Source of the DNA: Candidatus Troglogloeales bacterium
GTDB taxonomy: Bacteria > Nitrospirota > Nitrospiria > SBBL01 > SBBA01
NCBI GenBank assembly: GCA_005239925.1
Contig: SBBA01000010.1
Location: 1-38,896 of the forward strand
DNA: 38,896 nucleotides
Reading direction: 5' to 3'
The translations under genes and the position numbers were made by a program. Position 1 is the first letter of the stretch. Each line of letters starts with the position of its first letter. The notes beneath the pieces are model-generated. The model did not search any database, was not told where the DNA came from, and worked only from the letters and a program-made list of their open reading frames with translations. Positions 1 through 11,100 of this stretch are shown piece by piece.

Positions 1-1
1 C

Positions 2-121
2 AATGCGAAGATGGAAGTAACGTTGATTGGGCCGATTGCAATGGCCGAGGGTTTACGGTTTGCCATTCGCGAGGGGGGCCGCACCGTGGGTGCGGGAGTC
101 ATCTCCAAAATTATTAAATAG
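2..121 (+). CDS. tuf: Elongation factor Tu, C-terminal fragment (truncated by window start)
   Basis: Frame 2 translates [39 protein letters not shown], the canonical EF-Tu C-terminus. Confidence 0.95.
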   Translation, partial: NAKMEVTLIGPIAMAEGLRFAIREGGRTVGAGVISKIIK

Positions 122-123
122 GC

Positions 124-237
124 GTAGGGGCGAAAAACCTTTCGCCCTTCCTTCTTCTTTGCGGGGGGGGCGGTTCTGTCCATGTGGTTTAAAAGGTAAG
201 GGTGAAAGGGTAAGGGCGAAGGGTTTTTCGCCCCTAC
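124..237. repeat. MITE-like inverted-repeat element between tuf and rpmG
   Basis: Left arm 124-149 GTAGGGGCGAAAAACCTTTCGCCCTT matches the reverse complement of 212-237 at 25/26 positions; no credible ORF inside. Confidence 0.8.
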
Positions 238-253
238 GGGAGAGATATAACAC

Positions 254-403
254 ATGCGTGAAGTTATTTCGATGGTTTGTTCGGAGTGTAAAGAAAGAAA
301 TTATTCTACGACGAAGAATAAGAAGAACGATCCGGGGCGTTTGGAGCTGAAAAAATTTTGCAGCCGTTGTCGGAAGCAGACAACTCATAAGGAGGATAAA
401 TAG
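254..403 (+). CDS. rpmG: 50S ribosomal protein L33
   Basis: [49 protein letters not shown]; CxxC..CxxC zinc-ribbon L33. Below the ORF-track length cutoff. Confidence 0.95.
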   Translation: MREVISMVCSECKERNYSTTKNKKNDPGRLELKKFCSRCRKQTTHKEDK

Positions 404-452
404 GGGCGAAGGTAAGCCCCTGTGATGGGTGGATTTGTTTAGGGACGCCCTT

Positions 453-527
453 AGGCCAGTAGCTCCAATTGGTTAGAGCGGCGGTCTCCAAAACCGCATG
501 CTGGGGGTTCGAGTCCCTCCTGGCCTG
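453..527 (+). tRNA. trnW: tRNA-Trp(CCA)
   Basis: AGGCCAG/CTGGCCT acceptor stem, GCGGT-CTCCAAA-ACCGC anticodon arm, GGTTCGAGTCC T-arm; expected position before secE. Confidence 0.95.
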
Positions 528-577
528 GGGGAGTGATGAGAAGAGCCAGTGAGCGAATGCGAGCGTTGAGGGGGAGG

Positions 578-601
578 CTCCATCCGGCTTTGCCGGTGGA
601 G
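578..601 (+). other. Stable hairpin between tRNA-Trp and its partial copy
   Basis: CTCCATCCGGC-TTT-GCCGGTGGAG stem-loop; no strong T-tract. Confidence 0.5.
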
Positions 602-628
602 GGGGCGACGCGAGCCCCTGTGATGAAT

Positions 629-677
629 CGGCGGTCTCCAAAACCGCATGCTGGGGGTTCGAGTCCCTCCTGGCCTG
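629..677 (+). pseudogene. Partial duplicate of tRNA-Trp (3' two-thirds only)
   Basis: 49 nt at 629-677 identical to 479-527 (anticodon arm to discriminator base); D-arm and 5' acceptor strand absent. Confidence 0.9.
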
Positions 678-764
678 CCCCCTGAGCAGGGGGTGGCAGC
701 AAGACGACCCGTTGGATCGTCTAAGAGAATAGGGGCGTGGAGGCAGTTTTCTGTTGGTGAAGCT

Positions 765-962
765 ATGAAGCGTTGGCGTTGGGTGCAGGCGATCATCGAG
801 TTTTTAAACGAGGTCAAGGCGGAAATGGTGAAGGTTTCCTATCCCACCAAGAATGAGGTCATCGGCTCCACCACCGTTGTTATCCTGCTAACGATTATCG
901 TCTCGCTGTTTTTATCTCTTATGGATGCAGCTTTGGTTCGATTGCTTCGTTGGGTGGTTTAG
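765..962 (+). CDS. secE: Preprotein translocase subunit SecE
   Basis: MKRWRWVQAIIEFLNEVKAEMVKVSYPTKNEVIGSTTVVILLTIIVSLFLSLMDAALVRLLRWVV; SecE motif and C-terminal TM helix; precedes nusG. Confidence 0.93.
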   Translation: MKRWRWVQAIIEFLNEVKAEMVKVSYPTKNEVIGSTTVVILLTIIVSLFLSLMDAALVRLLRWVV

Positions 963-989
963 GAAAGGGTATAAAAAAGATTGGGAAAT

Positions 990-1520
990 ATGGATAAAAG
1001 CTGGTATGTGATTCACACCTATTCCGGGTTTGAAAATCGGGTTCGGGAAGCCTTGGAAGAGAAGGTAAGAACACTTGGGTTGAATAATCGGGTGGGTAAG
1101 ATACTGGTTCCAACGGAAGAGGTGGTTCGGATTAAAGACGGAAAGCGGCATGTCCTTACCAAGAAGTTTTTTCCTGGTTATGTGCTTATAGAGATGTCGA
1201 TTGATGACCAGTTGCAACAACTGGTTAAAGGGACACCCAAGGTGACCGGCTTTCTTGGAGATGGTGTAGACCCAACGCCCCTTTCACAAGGGGAGGTAGA
1301 TCTTCTCATAAAACAAATGGATGAGGGGGTTTCTCCCTCTCGCGAGAAAAATCAGTTTGATAATGGTGACGCGGTGCGAATTACCGATGGCCCCTTCCTT
1401 GGCTTTAATGGCGTAGTGGAAGAGGTGCATCCCGAACAAAGTAAGATGAAGGTGTTGGTCTCTATTTTTGGTCGCTCCACACCGGTGGAGCTTAATTTCC
1501 TTCAGGTCGAAAAGGTATAA
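990..1520 (+). CDS. nusG: Transcription termination/antitermination factor NusG
   Basis: [17 protein letters not shown]...FPGYVLIEM...[13 protein letters not shown] (NGN + KOW). ATG at 990; alternative TTG at 981. Confidence 0.96.
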   Translation: MDKSWYVIHTYSGFENRVREALEEKVRTLGLNNRVGKILVPTEEVVRIKDGKRHVLTKKFFPGYVLIEMSIDDQLQQLVKGTPKVTGFLGDGVDPTPLSQGEVDLLIKQMDEGVSPSREKNQFDNGDAVRITDGPFLGFNGVVEEVHPEQSKMKVLVSIFGRSTPVELNFLQVEKV

Positions 1521-1523
1521 ATA

Positions 1524-1946
1524 ATGGCAAAAGAAATTAAATCGGTCATTAAACTTCAAGTGGTGGCTGGAAAGGCGAATCCTGCCCCTCCGGTTGGCCC
1601 AGCATTAGGACAGCACGGCGTCAACATTATGGAATTTTGCAAGGCCTTTAATGCAAAAACGGCCGGGCAGGAGGAGATGAATCTCCCCACCCTGATTACG
1701 GTCTATACCGATCGCTCATTTACCTTTGTTATTAAGTCGCCTCCCGCAGCCGATCTTCTGAAAAAAGCGGCCAAGGTCGCTAAAGGGGCCCCGGCACCGA
1801 ATAAGGCTAAGGTGGGCACGGTCACTTTGGCGCAGGTGCAGGACATTGCCAGGATCAAAATGGCAGATTTGAATGCCGTTGACTTGAATGGGGCCGCGGA
1901 GATTATCAAGGGAACAGCCCGCAGCATGGGAATACAAGTAGAATAG
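1524..1946 (+). CDS. rplK: 50S ribosomal protein L11
   Basis: [34 protein letters not shown]...[11 protein letters not shown]. Confidence 0.98.
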   Translation: MAKEIKSVIKLQVVAGKANPAPPVGPALGQHGVNIMEFCKAFNAKTAGQEEMNLPTLITVYTDRSFTFVIKSPPAADLLKKAAKVAKGAPAPNKAKVGTVTLAQVQDIARIKMADLNAVDLNGAAEIIKGTARSMGIQVE

Positions 1947-2093
1947 GTCGGGACGCCGACTGCGTCCGCCGACGGGCGGAGCCGCCAGTGGAAGCGAACG
2001 GAGCCCTCCCGTTGGTCGGCACGCCGACTGCGGTCGGTCTGGGCTTGTCGATGTCGTTACACGAAAATTATTTGCGCAAGATAACGTAGATAT
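1947..2093 (+). repeat. Family A repeat copy 1 (rplK-rplA gap), preceded by an extra 18-nt module at 1947-1964
   Basis: Shares TCCGCCGACGGGCGGAG...CTCCCGTTGG.CGG.ACGCCG.CTGCGGTCGGTCTG...GTTACACGAAAATTAT...CGTAGAT with 7989-8103 and the reverse complement of 35584-35699. Confidence 0.9.
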
Positions 2094-2114
2094 TAAGGAT
2101 GGAAAAGTCTAGGT

Positions 2115-2804
2115 ATGAATAAAAAATATAAAATAGCGGCAGCGAAGGTGACGAAGGAAAGCTATACGTTGGAAGAGGCATTTCAGTTGGTTAAAGAAAC
2201 CGCCTATGCCAAGTTTGACGAGGCGGTTGATTTGGCCGTTCGTTTGGGCGTGGACACGCGGCATTCCGATCAAATGGTTCGGGGCGCGGCGGTCTTGCCG
2301 CATGGCACCGGGAAGAAAATTCGTATTCTTGTTTTTGCAAAAGGTGAAAAGGAAAAAGAGGCCGTGGATGCAGGCGCCGACATGGTGGGGTTGGAGTCCT
2401 ACATTGACAAAATCAATAAGGGATGGCTTGAGTTTGATGTTGCTGTTGCCACGCCGGATGTGATGGCATCGGTGGGTAAGCTGGGTAAGGTGCTCGGCCC
2501 TCGCGGTAAAATGCCCAACCCCAAAACAGGGACGGTTACCTTTGATCTGGCTGGGGCGATTCGCGAAATTCGGCAGGGACGCGTCGAGTACCGTGTCGAA
2601 AAGGGCGGTATTTTTCATGGATCCATTGGCCGAGTGTCTTTTACCAAAGAGCAGCTTTTTGATAATGCAAAGGCGGTGATTGACGCGATTATGGGGGCGA
2701 GACCCGCTTCGGTCAAGGGACAGTATCTATTGGGGATTTCCGTGTCATCAACGATGGGGCCGGGGATCTGTGTTGATATTAATAGTGTTGGTCGTGCAAG
2801 GTAA
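2115..2804 (+). CDS. rplA: 50S ribosomal protein L1
   Basis: Full-length L1 ([18 protein letters not shown]...). Confidence 0.98.
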   Translation: MNKKYKIAAAKVTKESYTLEEAFQLVKETAYAKFDEAVDLAVRLGVDTRHSDQMVRGAAVLPHGTGKKIRILVFAKGEKEKEAVDAGADMVGLESYIDKINKGWLEFDVAVATPDVMASVGKLGKVLGPRGKMPNPKTGTVTFDLAGAIREIRQGRVEYRVEKGGIFHGSIGRVSFTKEQLFDNAKAVIDAIMGARPASVKGQYLLGISVSSTMGPGICVDINSVGRAR

Positions 2805-2810
2805 AATAAA

Positions 2811-3338
2811 ATGAAAAGACAGGAAAAAGAAGTCGTTGTAGCCAAAATGCACGAGCGGTTTAGTGCAGCAAAGGTCTCTATCCTGACCGATTATTCCGGC
2901 ATGACGGTGGCGGAGGTTCAGGCCGTTAAGAATACACTTCGCAAGGTAAAGGGTGAGTTTAGGGTGGTGAAGAATCGCCTTGCCATGCGGGCGGCGAAGG
3001 GCACGCCCCTTGAAAAGGTAAGTAGCCATTTTAAAGGCCCCGTCGCTCTGACGCTGGGGTTTGGCGATGTGGTGCCGCCGGTTAAGGCACTGGATGGTTT
3101 GCTTGGTGAGCAGAAGAAATTAAAGGTCAAGGTCGGTGTTATTGATGGCCAGGTGGTGGACCTTGCCGGATTTAGGGCCGTGGCAAAGTTGCCCGGCAAA
3201 GAGGTGTTGTTGGGTCAGTTGGTCGTTCGTATGAAATCGCCCCTTTACGGTTTTGCCGGTGCCTTGGGGGGTATTTTAAGTAAAATGGTTCGTGTGCTTG
3301 ATGCAGTCAAGACGGCGCGCGAGTCATCGGCGAAATAG
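2811..3338 (+). CDS. rplJ: 50S ribosomal protein L10
   Basis: L10 N-terminal region (TDYSGMTVAEVQAVKNTLRK...VVKNRLAMRAAKGT) and operon position. Confidence 0.96.
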   Translation: MKRQEKEVVVAKMHERFSAAKVSILTDYSGMTVAEVQAVKNTLRKVKGEFRVVKNRLAMRAAKGTPLEKVSSHFKGPVALTLGFGDVVPPVKALDGLLGEQKKLKVKVGVIDGQVVDLAGFRAVAKLPGKEVLLGQLVVRMKSPLYGFAGALGGILSKMVRVLDAVKTARESSAK

Positions 3339-3377
3339 GGGTTAATTAACAATAATTAACAAACAAGGAGAAAACAA

Positions 3378-3791
3378 ATGGGACAAGCAGCGACAGAAGA
3401 GATGGAATTAACTAACGATCAGATCGTGGCCGCAATCGAAAAGATGCCGGTCCTTCAACTTTCAGAATTAATCAAAACGGTCGAAACCCGTTTTGGTGTG
3501 AGCGCGGCAGCGCCGATGGCGGTTGCAGCCGTGGCGGGTGCTCCTGCAGCAGCGGCGAGCGCCCCTGCGGCAGAGGAGAAAACGGCCTTTAGTGTTGTTT
3601 TAGCCAGCGCCGGGGATAAGAAGATTCAGGTCATTAAGGTGGTTCGTGAGTTAACGAATCTTGGATTAAAAGAGGCCAAAGACCTGGTTGAGGCGGCTCC
3701 CAAAGAGGTGAAGGGTGGTGTGCCAAAAGAAGAGGCCGAAACCATGAAGAAAAAACTGGAAGAAGCCGGCGGCAAAGTGGAGATCAAGTAG
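3378..3791 (+). CDS. rplL: 50S ribosomal protein L7/L12
   Basis: Ala-rich hinge and [47 protein letters not shown]. Confidence 0.98.
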   Translation: MGQAATEEMELTNDQIVAAIEKMPVLQLSELIKTVETRFGVSAAAPMAVAAVAGAPAAAASAPAAEEKTAFSVVLASAGDKKIQVIKVVRELTNLGLKEAKDLVEAAPKEVKGGVPKEEAETMKKKLEEAGGKVEIK

Positions 3792-3857
3792 GGGTGACCC
3801 GGTGGGTCGCCCGTGTGTTTGGCAAGGCTACGGCAAAGTTCGTCCGGCATGTTTCTA

Positions 3858-3923
3858 GCCGGAATCCGGGGCTGAGCCATCGCAGACAACCCTGGATTCC
3901 GGCTTAAACATTGCCGGAATGAC
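3858..3923 (+). repeat. Family B palindromic repeat copy 1 (rplL-rpoB gap)
   Basis: CTGGATTCCGGCTTAAACATTGCCGGAATGAC at 3892-3923 is identical to 33695-33726; related copies at 20031 and 37046. Confidence 0.88.
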
Positions 3924-3950
3924 ACATATAATCAAACATAGAGGGGAAGT

Positions 3951-6900
3951 GTGAAAAATCAGACCAATAGCATAAGACAAAGAAAAGATTTTTGTAAGAG
4001 CGGGATCAAGGTTGAGATTCCCGATCTTATTGAAATTCAAAAAAGCTCGTACGAGCGTTTTCATCAGCGGGACGTTCCCCCATCCATGCGAAAGGACATC
4101 GGGCTGCAATCAGTTTTCACGTCAATCTTTCCAATGGCCGATTATAACGAGATGGCGGTCATCGAGTTTATCAACTATTCTATTGGCACACCCAAATATG
4201 ATGTTCATGAATGCCTCGAACGGGGCATGACCTATGCTTCGCCATTAAAAATACAAGTTCGCTTGATCCTCTTTGAAAAAGAAGGAAAGACCAAGAAGGT
4301 TCGGGATATTCGGGAGCAGGAGGTCTATTTAGGTGAGCTTCCCCTGATGACCGAGAATGGCACCTTTATCGTAAATGGGACGGAACGGGTGGTGGTTAGT
4401 CAGCTTCAGCGTTCCCCCGGCGCCGTATTTGGTCATGACAAAGGAAAGACACATCCATCGGGAAAAGTCCTCTACTCTGCGCGCGTTATTCCCTATCGTG
4501 GCTCTTGGCTAGACATCGATTTTGATTCGAAGGATATTATCTACGCGCGAATTGATCGAAGAAGGAAACTGCCGGTCACCGTTCTCTTGGCTGCCTTTGC
4601 TACCGAGCAGGAGTCACAGCAGGGGAAGAAATATGTTATGCAGACCGTCTCCGGCCCTGTTGAGGCCAGCGGGATCGAAGAGCTTCTCTTAAAGCTGTTC
4701 TACCCAGTTGAGAGAATTGGGATTACAGAGGGTCTCTTTTCCAGAATATTAGACCCCAAGATACACGGTGGAACAGGTATGCTGGCGCCGGCTACCTTCA
4801 AAGATAAAATGAAGGAGCCGATCGTTAAGGAGGGGGCGCGTCTTACCGCGTCCCACATTGTTAAGATGCAAGCGGCGGGGATTGATTCGATTCCCTGCTC
4901 CCGTACTGATCTGATTGGGCGGGTCGTTCTTTCCGACCTGGTTGATCCTAATACCGGTGAGGTTCTAATTGAGGGCAACCAGTCCTTGACGGATGCCCAC
5001 CTGACAAAAATTCTTTCGGCAGGTCTCCCTGAAATTTCGTTGCTTCATATTGATAGTGTTCAGTACACATCGGCCATCCGAGATACCTTGGCGGTACGCA
5101 AAATTCTCTCCCCTCAGGAAGCGATGGTCGAGATTTACAGACGACTTCGTCCCGGTGAGACGCCGACAATGGACGGCGTGAAGACCCTTTTTGAGTCCCT
5201 TTTCCTCAATCCCAAACGGTATGATCTTTATCCCGTTGGACGACTAAAACTCAATAAAAAATTGGGGCTCAATATTCCCGACTCCTGTCGCACCCTGACC
5301 CCCCAGGATATGGTGGAGGTGGTGCGTTATTTGGTGAATCTAAAGGGTGGTAAAGGAGAGATCGATGACATTGATCATTTGAGCAGTCGCCGTGTGCGGT
5401 CGGTTGGTGAACTGCTGGAGAACCAATTCCGCATGGGCCTGGTTCGCATGGAACGAACGATTAAGGAGCGTATGAGTCTCCTTAATCTCGACACGGCCCT
5501 ACCACACGACTTGATGAACGCGAAGCCGGTGATTGCGTCAATGAAGGAGTTTTTTGGAAGCAGTCAGCTTTCACAATTTATGGATCAGACCAATCCCTTA
5601 GCCGAGATTACACATAAGCGGAGGTTGTCTGCATTAGGTCCCGGTGGTCTGACACGAGATCGTGCCGGGTTTGAGGCGCGTGACGTTCATCCGTCGCATT
5701 ATGGGCGTATTTGCCCCATTGAAACACCGGAAGGGCCGAACATCGGTCTGATTACCTCTCTGGCAACCTATGCCAGGGTTAACGAGTTTGGCTTTATTGA
5801 GTCACCTTACCGGAAGGTTCAAAACGGAGTGGTGAGCGATAATGTGGAAATGATTTCTGCCTTAGATGGTGAACATTATGCCATTGCCCAAGCCAACACC
5901 CCTTTAGATGAAAAGGGGAAGATTGTGACCGATGCGGTTTCAGTGCAGTCGGGTGGTGAGTTTGTCACGGTCTCCCCGGAAGAAGTCCAATATATGGACG
6001 TCTCTCCAAAACAGATTGTGTCCGTGGCCACCTCTCTTATTCCGTTTCTGGAGCATGATGATGCCAACCGTGCCCTCATGGGTTCTAATATGCAGCGGCA
6101 GGCGGTTCCCTTACTCCGGGCAGAGGCCCCTTGGGTCGGCACCGGTATGGAAGAAGTGGTAGCAAGAAATTCGGGGTATGTGGTATTGGCGAAACGGGAT
6201 GGCGTGGTGGAGAGCGTTGATGCTACTCGGATTGTCGTGAAGGCAGACCTTTCCCGAAAAGAAAAAGAAAAGGCAAGCAATGCCCCTGAAGTGGCGCTAG
6301 ATGTTTATCGCCTGGTGAAGTTTCAGCGATCGAATCAGTCAACCTGCATCCACCAAAAACCGGTGGTGAGTGTTAAACAGCGTGTCACAAAAGGAGAAAT
6401 CCTTGCGGACGGCCCGGCCGTGGATCATGGCGAACTGGCCTTGGGTCAGAATGTTTTTGTCGCGTTCATGCCCTGGGAGGGATACAACTTTGAAGACGCA
6501 ATTCTACTTTCGGAGCGGTTGGTGAAAGAGGACAGTTTCACGTCTATTCATATTGAAGAGTTTGATCTGGAGTCTCGCGAGACGAAGCTGGGAAAAGAAG
6601 AGATTACGCGGGATATTCCCAATGTCAGTGAAGAGGCGCTGGCCAATCTGGATGAGTCGGGGATTGTGCGCGTCGGCGCACGGGTAACCTCCGGGGATAT
6701 TCTGGTGGGCAAGGTGGTTCCCAAGGGGGAGACGCAGCTTACGCCTGAAGAGAAGTTATTGCGGGCCATTTTCGGAGAAAAGGCAGGCGATTTTAAAGAC
6801 GCGTCACTCTATGTTCCTCCGGGTGTGGAAGGTATCGTGGTTGATGTAAAAATATTCTCCAGAAAATCGGTTGATAAGGAGCAAGAGGGGGATGCCCGTA

Positions 6901-7988
6901 CTCTCAATAGTGAGGAGTCGGCCCGTCTGCAACGCAATCACCGTGACGAGCTTCGTATCATCGAGGAGGAGCGGTACAAGAAGATACGAAAGCTGTTGCT
7001 GGGGAATGCGATTGGGAGTGACCTTGTTAATCAGGAGACCGGTGAGATCATCTTAAAAAAGAAAAAAAAGATGACCAAGGAGATTCTGGATGAACTCTCT
7101 GACGAAACCCTGAAGGGCCTGGTGCTCAATGATCCTGCTGAGCAGGAAAAGATCAATCGGTTGGAGGCCTTTACAAAAGAACAGATTGATATTCTCCAGA
7201 CGATCTATGATGGAAAGATTGGGCGTCTGAGACGCGGAGATGAACTTCCGACCGGTGTCATTAAATGGGTGAAGGTCTTTATTGCCATGAAGCGTAAGGT
7301 GCAGGTGGGCGACAAAATGGCAGGTCGCCATGGGAACAAGGGCGTGGTCTCACGGGTGCTGCCCGAAGAGGACATGCCTTATCTGGCCGATGGAACGCCG
7401 GTGGATGTGGTGCTTAACCCCTTGGGGGTACCTTCTCGTATGAACGTTGGGCAGATTCTGGAAACCCACTTGGGTTGGGCCGCGAAGGCCTTGGGTCTTC
7501 ATGTTGCGACACCAATCTTTGAGGGCGCCAACGAAAAGGAGATCAAGCAAATGTTGCATGAGGCGGGGCTTCCTTCCTCCGGTCAAACAACGCTCTATGA
7601 CGGCAAGACGGGCGAGGCATTTCGTAGTGACGTGACCGTGGGGCAGATGTATGTGATGAAGTTACACCATTTGGTTGACGATAAGATTCATGCCCGTTCC
7701 AATGGGCCGTATTCACTGGTGACGCAGCAGCCGTTGGGTGGAAAGGCCCAGTTTGGCGGACAGCGTCTCGGAGAGATGGAGGTCTGGGCGCTTCAGTCGT
7801 ATGGCGCTGCCGCAACGTTGCAGGAGTTTCTGACTGTTAAATCGGACGACGTTGCAGGCCGATCCCGCATTTATGAGGCGATTGTTAAAGGCGAGCCGTT
7901 CCTGGAATCGGGGCTTCCCGAATCGTTTAATGTGTTGGTTAAAGAGCTTCAAAGTTTGGCACTCGACGTGGAGTTAATCAAATCATAA
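3951..7988 (+). CDS. rpoB: DNA-directed RNA polymerase subunit beta
   Basis: 1345 aa; [34 protein letters not shown] start after GAGGGGAAG. Confidence 0.99.
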   Translation: MKNQTNSIRQRKDFCKSGIKVEIPDLIEIQKSSYERFHQRDVPPSMRKDIGLQSVFTSIFPMADYNEMAVIEFINYSIGTPKYDVHECLERGMTYASPLKIQVRLILFEKEGKTKKVRDIREQEVYLGELPLMTENGTFIVNGTERVVVSQLQRSPGAVFGHDKGKTHPSGKVLYSARVIPYRGSWLDIDFDSKDIIYARIDRRRKLPVTVLLAAFATEQESQQGKKYVMQTVSGPVEASGIEELLLKLFYPVERIGITEGLFSRILDPKIHGGTGMLAPATFKDKMKEPIVKEGARLTASHIVKMQAAGIDSIPCSRTDLIGRVVLSDLVDPNTGEVLIEGNQSLTDAHLTKILSAGLPEISLLHIDSVQYTSAIRDTLAVRKILSPQEAMVEIYRRLRPGETPTMDGVKTLFESLFLNPKRYDLYPVGRLKLNKKLGLNIPDSCRTLTPQDMVEVVRYLVNLKGGKGEIDDIDHLSSRRVRSVGELLENQFRMGLVRMERTIKERMSLLNLDTALPHDLMNAKPVIASMKEFFGSSQLSQFMDQTNPLAEITHKRRLSALGPGGLTRDRAGFEARDVHPSHYGRICPIETPEGPNIGLITSLATYARVNEFGFIESPYRKVQNGVVSDNVEMISALDGEHYAIAQANTPLDEKGKIVTDAVSVQSGGEFVTVSPEEVQYMDVSPKQIVSVATSLIPFLEHDDANRALMGSNMQRQAVPLLRAEAPWVGTGMEEVVARNSGYVVLAKRDGVVESVDATRIVVKADLSRKEKEKASNAPEVALDVYRLVKFQRSNQSTCIHQKPVVSVKQRVTKGEILADGPAVDHGELALGQNVFVAFMPWEGYNFEDAILLSERLVKEDSFTSIHIEEFDLESRETKLGKEEITRDIPNVSEEALANLDESGIVRVGARVTSGDILVGKVVPKGETQLTPEEKLLRAIFGEKAGDFKDASLYVPPGVEGIVVDVKIFSRKSVDKEQEGDARTLNSEESARLQRNHRDELRIIEEERYKKIRKLLLGNAIGSDLVNQETGEIILKKKKKMTKEILDELSDETLKGLVLNDPAEQEKINRLEAFTKEQIDILQTIYDGKIGRLRRGDELPTGVIKWVKVFIAMKRKVQVGDKMAGRHGNKGVVSRVLPEEDMPYLADGTPVDVVLNPLGVPSRMNVGQILETHLGWAAKALGLHVATPIFEGANEKEIKQMLHEAGLPSSGQTTLYDGKTGEAFRSDVTVGQMYVMKLHHLVDDKIHARSNGPYSLVTQQPLGGKAQFGGQRLGEMEVWALQSYGAAATLQEFLTVKSDDVAGRSRIYEAIVKGEPFLESGLPESFNVLVKELQSLALDVELIKS

Positions 7989-8103
7989 TCCGTCGCGGGC
8001 GGAAGCGATCGGATCGCTCCCGTTGAGCGGAACGCCGTCTGCGGTCAACCTGGGCCTACGAATATTGTTACACGAAAATTATCTACGCAAAAAACGTAGA
8101 TGT
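7989..8103 (+). repeat. Family A repeat copy 2 (rpoB-rpoC gap)
   Basis: Begins immediately after the rpoB TAA; ends TTACACGAAAATTATCTACGCAAAAAACGTAGATGT, 36 nt shared with the 35.6 kb copy. Confidence 0.92.
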
Positions 8104-8136
8104 TACCAAGAAAGAATCTAATAGGAAAAGAAAAAG

Positions 8137-11100
8137 ATGGAAACTCTTACAAAGATAGAAGCCGGCAGTTCTCTTTTTGACAAGCAAAAGATGCCTGTCT
8201 CGTTTGATGCCATTCGGATTCGGTTGGCCTCTCCGGAAAAGATTCGTTCCTGGTCGTATGGTGAGGTCAAGAAGCCGGAAACCATTAATTATCGCTCGTT
8301 CAAGCCGGAACGGGACGGCCTCTTCTGCTCCCGTATTTTTGGGCCGGTTAAAGACTGGGAATGTAACTGTGGCAAATACAAACGAATGAAGCACCGCGGC
8401 ATTGTCTGCGACAAATGTGGCGTGGAGGTGATTCAATCCAAGGTGCGGCGCGAGCGCATGGGCCATATTGAATTGGCGGCGCCGGTGGCCCACATCTGGT
8501 TTCTAAAAGGGGTGCCCAGTCGTATCGGTATTCTGCTCGATCTCACGTTAAAGCAGTTGGAACGGGTGCTCTATTGCGAGAGTTATATTGTGGTGGATCC
8601 CAAGTCCAGCGGCCTGAAAGAAAAACAGGTGTTGACCGAAGAGGAATATCGCACCCTGATTGGCGAACATGGCCCCAATGGATTTGTGGCTAATATGGGC
8701 GCAGAGGCGATTCGGGATCTCTTGAAAAAAATTGATCTGGATCAGCTTTACGGCGAGCTTCATGCCAAGCTGAAGACAATTACTTCCGAGGCGATCAAAA
8801 AGAAGTTGACCAAGCGCCTCAAGGTGGTTGAGTCGTTTCGAAAGGCCGGCAATAAGGTGGAATGGATGATCCTGGAAGTGATCCCGGTAATTCCACCCGA
8901 GTTAAGGCCGCTGGTGCCCTTGGATGGTGGCCGCTTTGCCACGTCCGATTTGAACGATCTCTATCGCCGCGTGATTAACCGGAACAATCGTCTAAAAAGG
9001 CTGATGGAATTAAAGGCGCCGTCGGTGATTATCCGCAATGAAAAGAGGATGCTGCAGGAGTCGGTGGATGCCTTGTTTGATAACGGGCGTCGTGGCCGCG
9101 CGATTCGTGGCACCAATAAGCGGCAGCTTAAATCACTGTCTGATATGTTGAAGGGAAAACAGGGACGATTCCGGCAGAACCTGTTGGGAAAGCGTGTGGA
9201 TTATTCCGGACGGTCCGTGATTGTCGTAGGGCCGGAGTTAAAATTAAACCAGTGCGGCCTGCCAAAGAAAATGGCGATTGAGCTCTTTAAACCGTTCATC
9301 TTTCAGAAGCTGGAACAGCGAGGGCTGGTGACCACGATTAAAGGGGCCAAAAAACTGGTTGAGAAAGAAAGGGCGGAGGTTTGGGATGTGTTGGACGAGG
9401 TCATTCGTGAGCATCCGGTTCTCTTAAACCGCGCCCCCACGCTGCATCGTCTCGGTATTCAGGCCTTTGATCCGGTTTTGGTGGAAGGTAAGGCCATTCG
9501 TTTGCATCCGCTGGTTTGTACCGCCTTTAACGCCGACTTTGATGGCGACCAGATGGCCGTCCATGTGCCTCTTTCGGTTGAGGCTCAGGTGGAGGCGCGC
9601 GTGCTCATGATTTCGGTGAACAACCTTCTTTCTCCCGCCAGCGGCAAGCCGATTATGACCCCTTCTCAGGATATGGTGTTGGGATGTTACTGGCTGACCA
9701 AGGAGCGGGCAGGTGCAAAAGGAGAGGGAAAGGTTTTTGCCGATTCCACCGAGGTTCGTATCGCCTATGATGCGCAGGAAGTGGAAGAACATGCCCGCAT
9801 TAAATTCAGGCGGGATGGCGTTCGTATTGATACCACGGTAGGTCGCGTTCTCATGAGCGATATCTTTCCACCACAGGTTCCTTTCTCGGCCATTAATAAG
9901 GTGCTCAATAAGAAGGAGCTTTCAAAACTGGTGGATATTACCTTTCGAGAGGCGGGTATTCGGGAGGCGATTCTTCTCCTGGATAATCTGAAGCAACTGG
10001 GCTTCTCTTATGCCATGCGTGCTGGAATTTCCGTCTGTTTGGATGATATGAGTGTGCCGGCCAAGAAGGGCCAGATCATTGACAAGGCGCGGCGAGAGGT
10101 TGCAGAAATCAGTCGTCAATATGCCGAAGGCTTGATTACCAACGGGGAACGGTACAACAAGGTGGTGGATATCTGGGCGCATGTGACCGAGTTGGTGGCC
10201 AATGAAATGATGAAGGGCTTGGCCCAGGAAGAAGAGAATGTGAAGCAAGGGGCGGGACACGGTAAGGGGCCGCTCAAGTTTAATTCGATCTACATCATGT
10301 CGGATTCCGGGTCCCGCGGCTCGGCCCAGCAGATTCGCCAATTGGGCGGAATGAGAGGCCTGATGGCCAAGCCCTCCGGTGAGATCATTGAAACGCCAAT
10401 CACGGCCAACTTCCGCGAGGGGTTAACCGCCGTTGAATATTTTATTTCGACACACGGGGCGCGTAAGGGTTTGGCTGATACGGCCTTGAAAACAGCCAAT
10501 TCCGGGTATCTGACGCGCCGTCTGGTGGATGTGTCTCAGGATGTTATTGTTAAGGAGCACGACTGTCGGACAGCTGATGGTATCACCGTTTCATCCCTGG
10601 TTGAAGGGGGCGAGGTCATTATGCCTCTGGAAGAGCGTATATTGGGTCGTGTGGCGGGCGAGGATGTGCTTGATCCGATTACGTCCGAAGTGATTTGTGC
10701 CCGCGATACGGAATTAGATGAAAAGAAGACACAGGCCGTTGTGGAGGCTGGTGTGGACAAGGTCAAGATTCGTTCCGTGCTGACCTGTCAAACCCGTCGC
10801 GGGGTCTGTGTTCTGTGCTACGGTCGTGACCTGGCCCGTGGTCGGCTCATTGAAGTTGGTGAGGCGGTCGGCGTTATTGCGGCCCAATCCATTGGTGAGC
10901 CGGGGACACAGTTGACGATGAGAACGTTCCATATCGGTGGAACGGCCAGCCGGGTCATTCAGCAAACCGTTCTGGTGGCAAGAAATCCAGGCACGTTAAA
11001 GTACATCAATATGAATACGGTGAAAAACAAAGATGGCGATATGGTGGTGATGAGCCGCAGCGGTAAGATTGCCATTGTTGACAAGACAGGCCGTGAAAAA

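Noticed and set aside
27-388. ORFs 27..350 (+) and 53..388 (-)
   Set aside because: They overlap tuf, the inverted repeat and rpmG; compositionally they are repeat-derived, not protein-like.
306-817. Minus-strand ORFs containing RPGGTRTPSMRFWRPP repeats
   Set aside because: Translation artefacts of tRNA-Trp and its duplicate; this is a known false protein family pattern from tRNA antisense.
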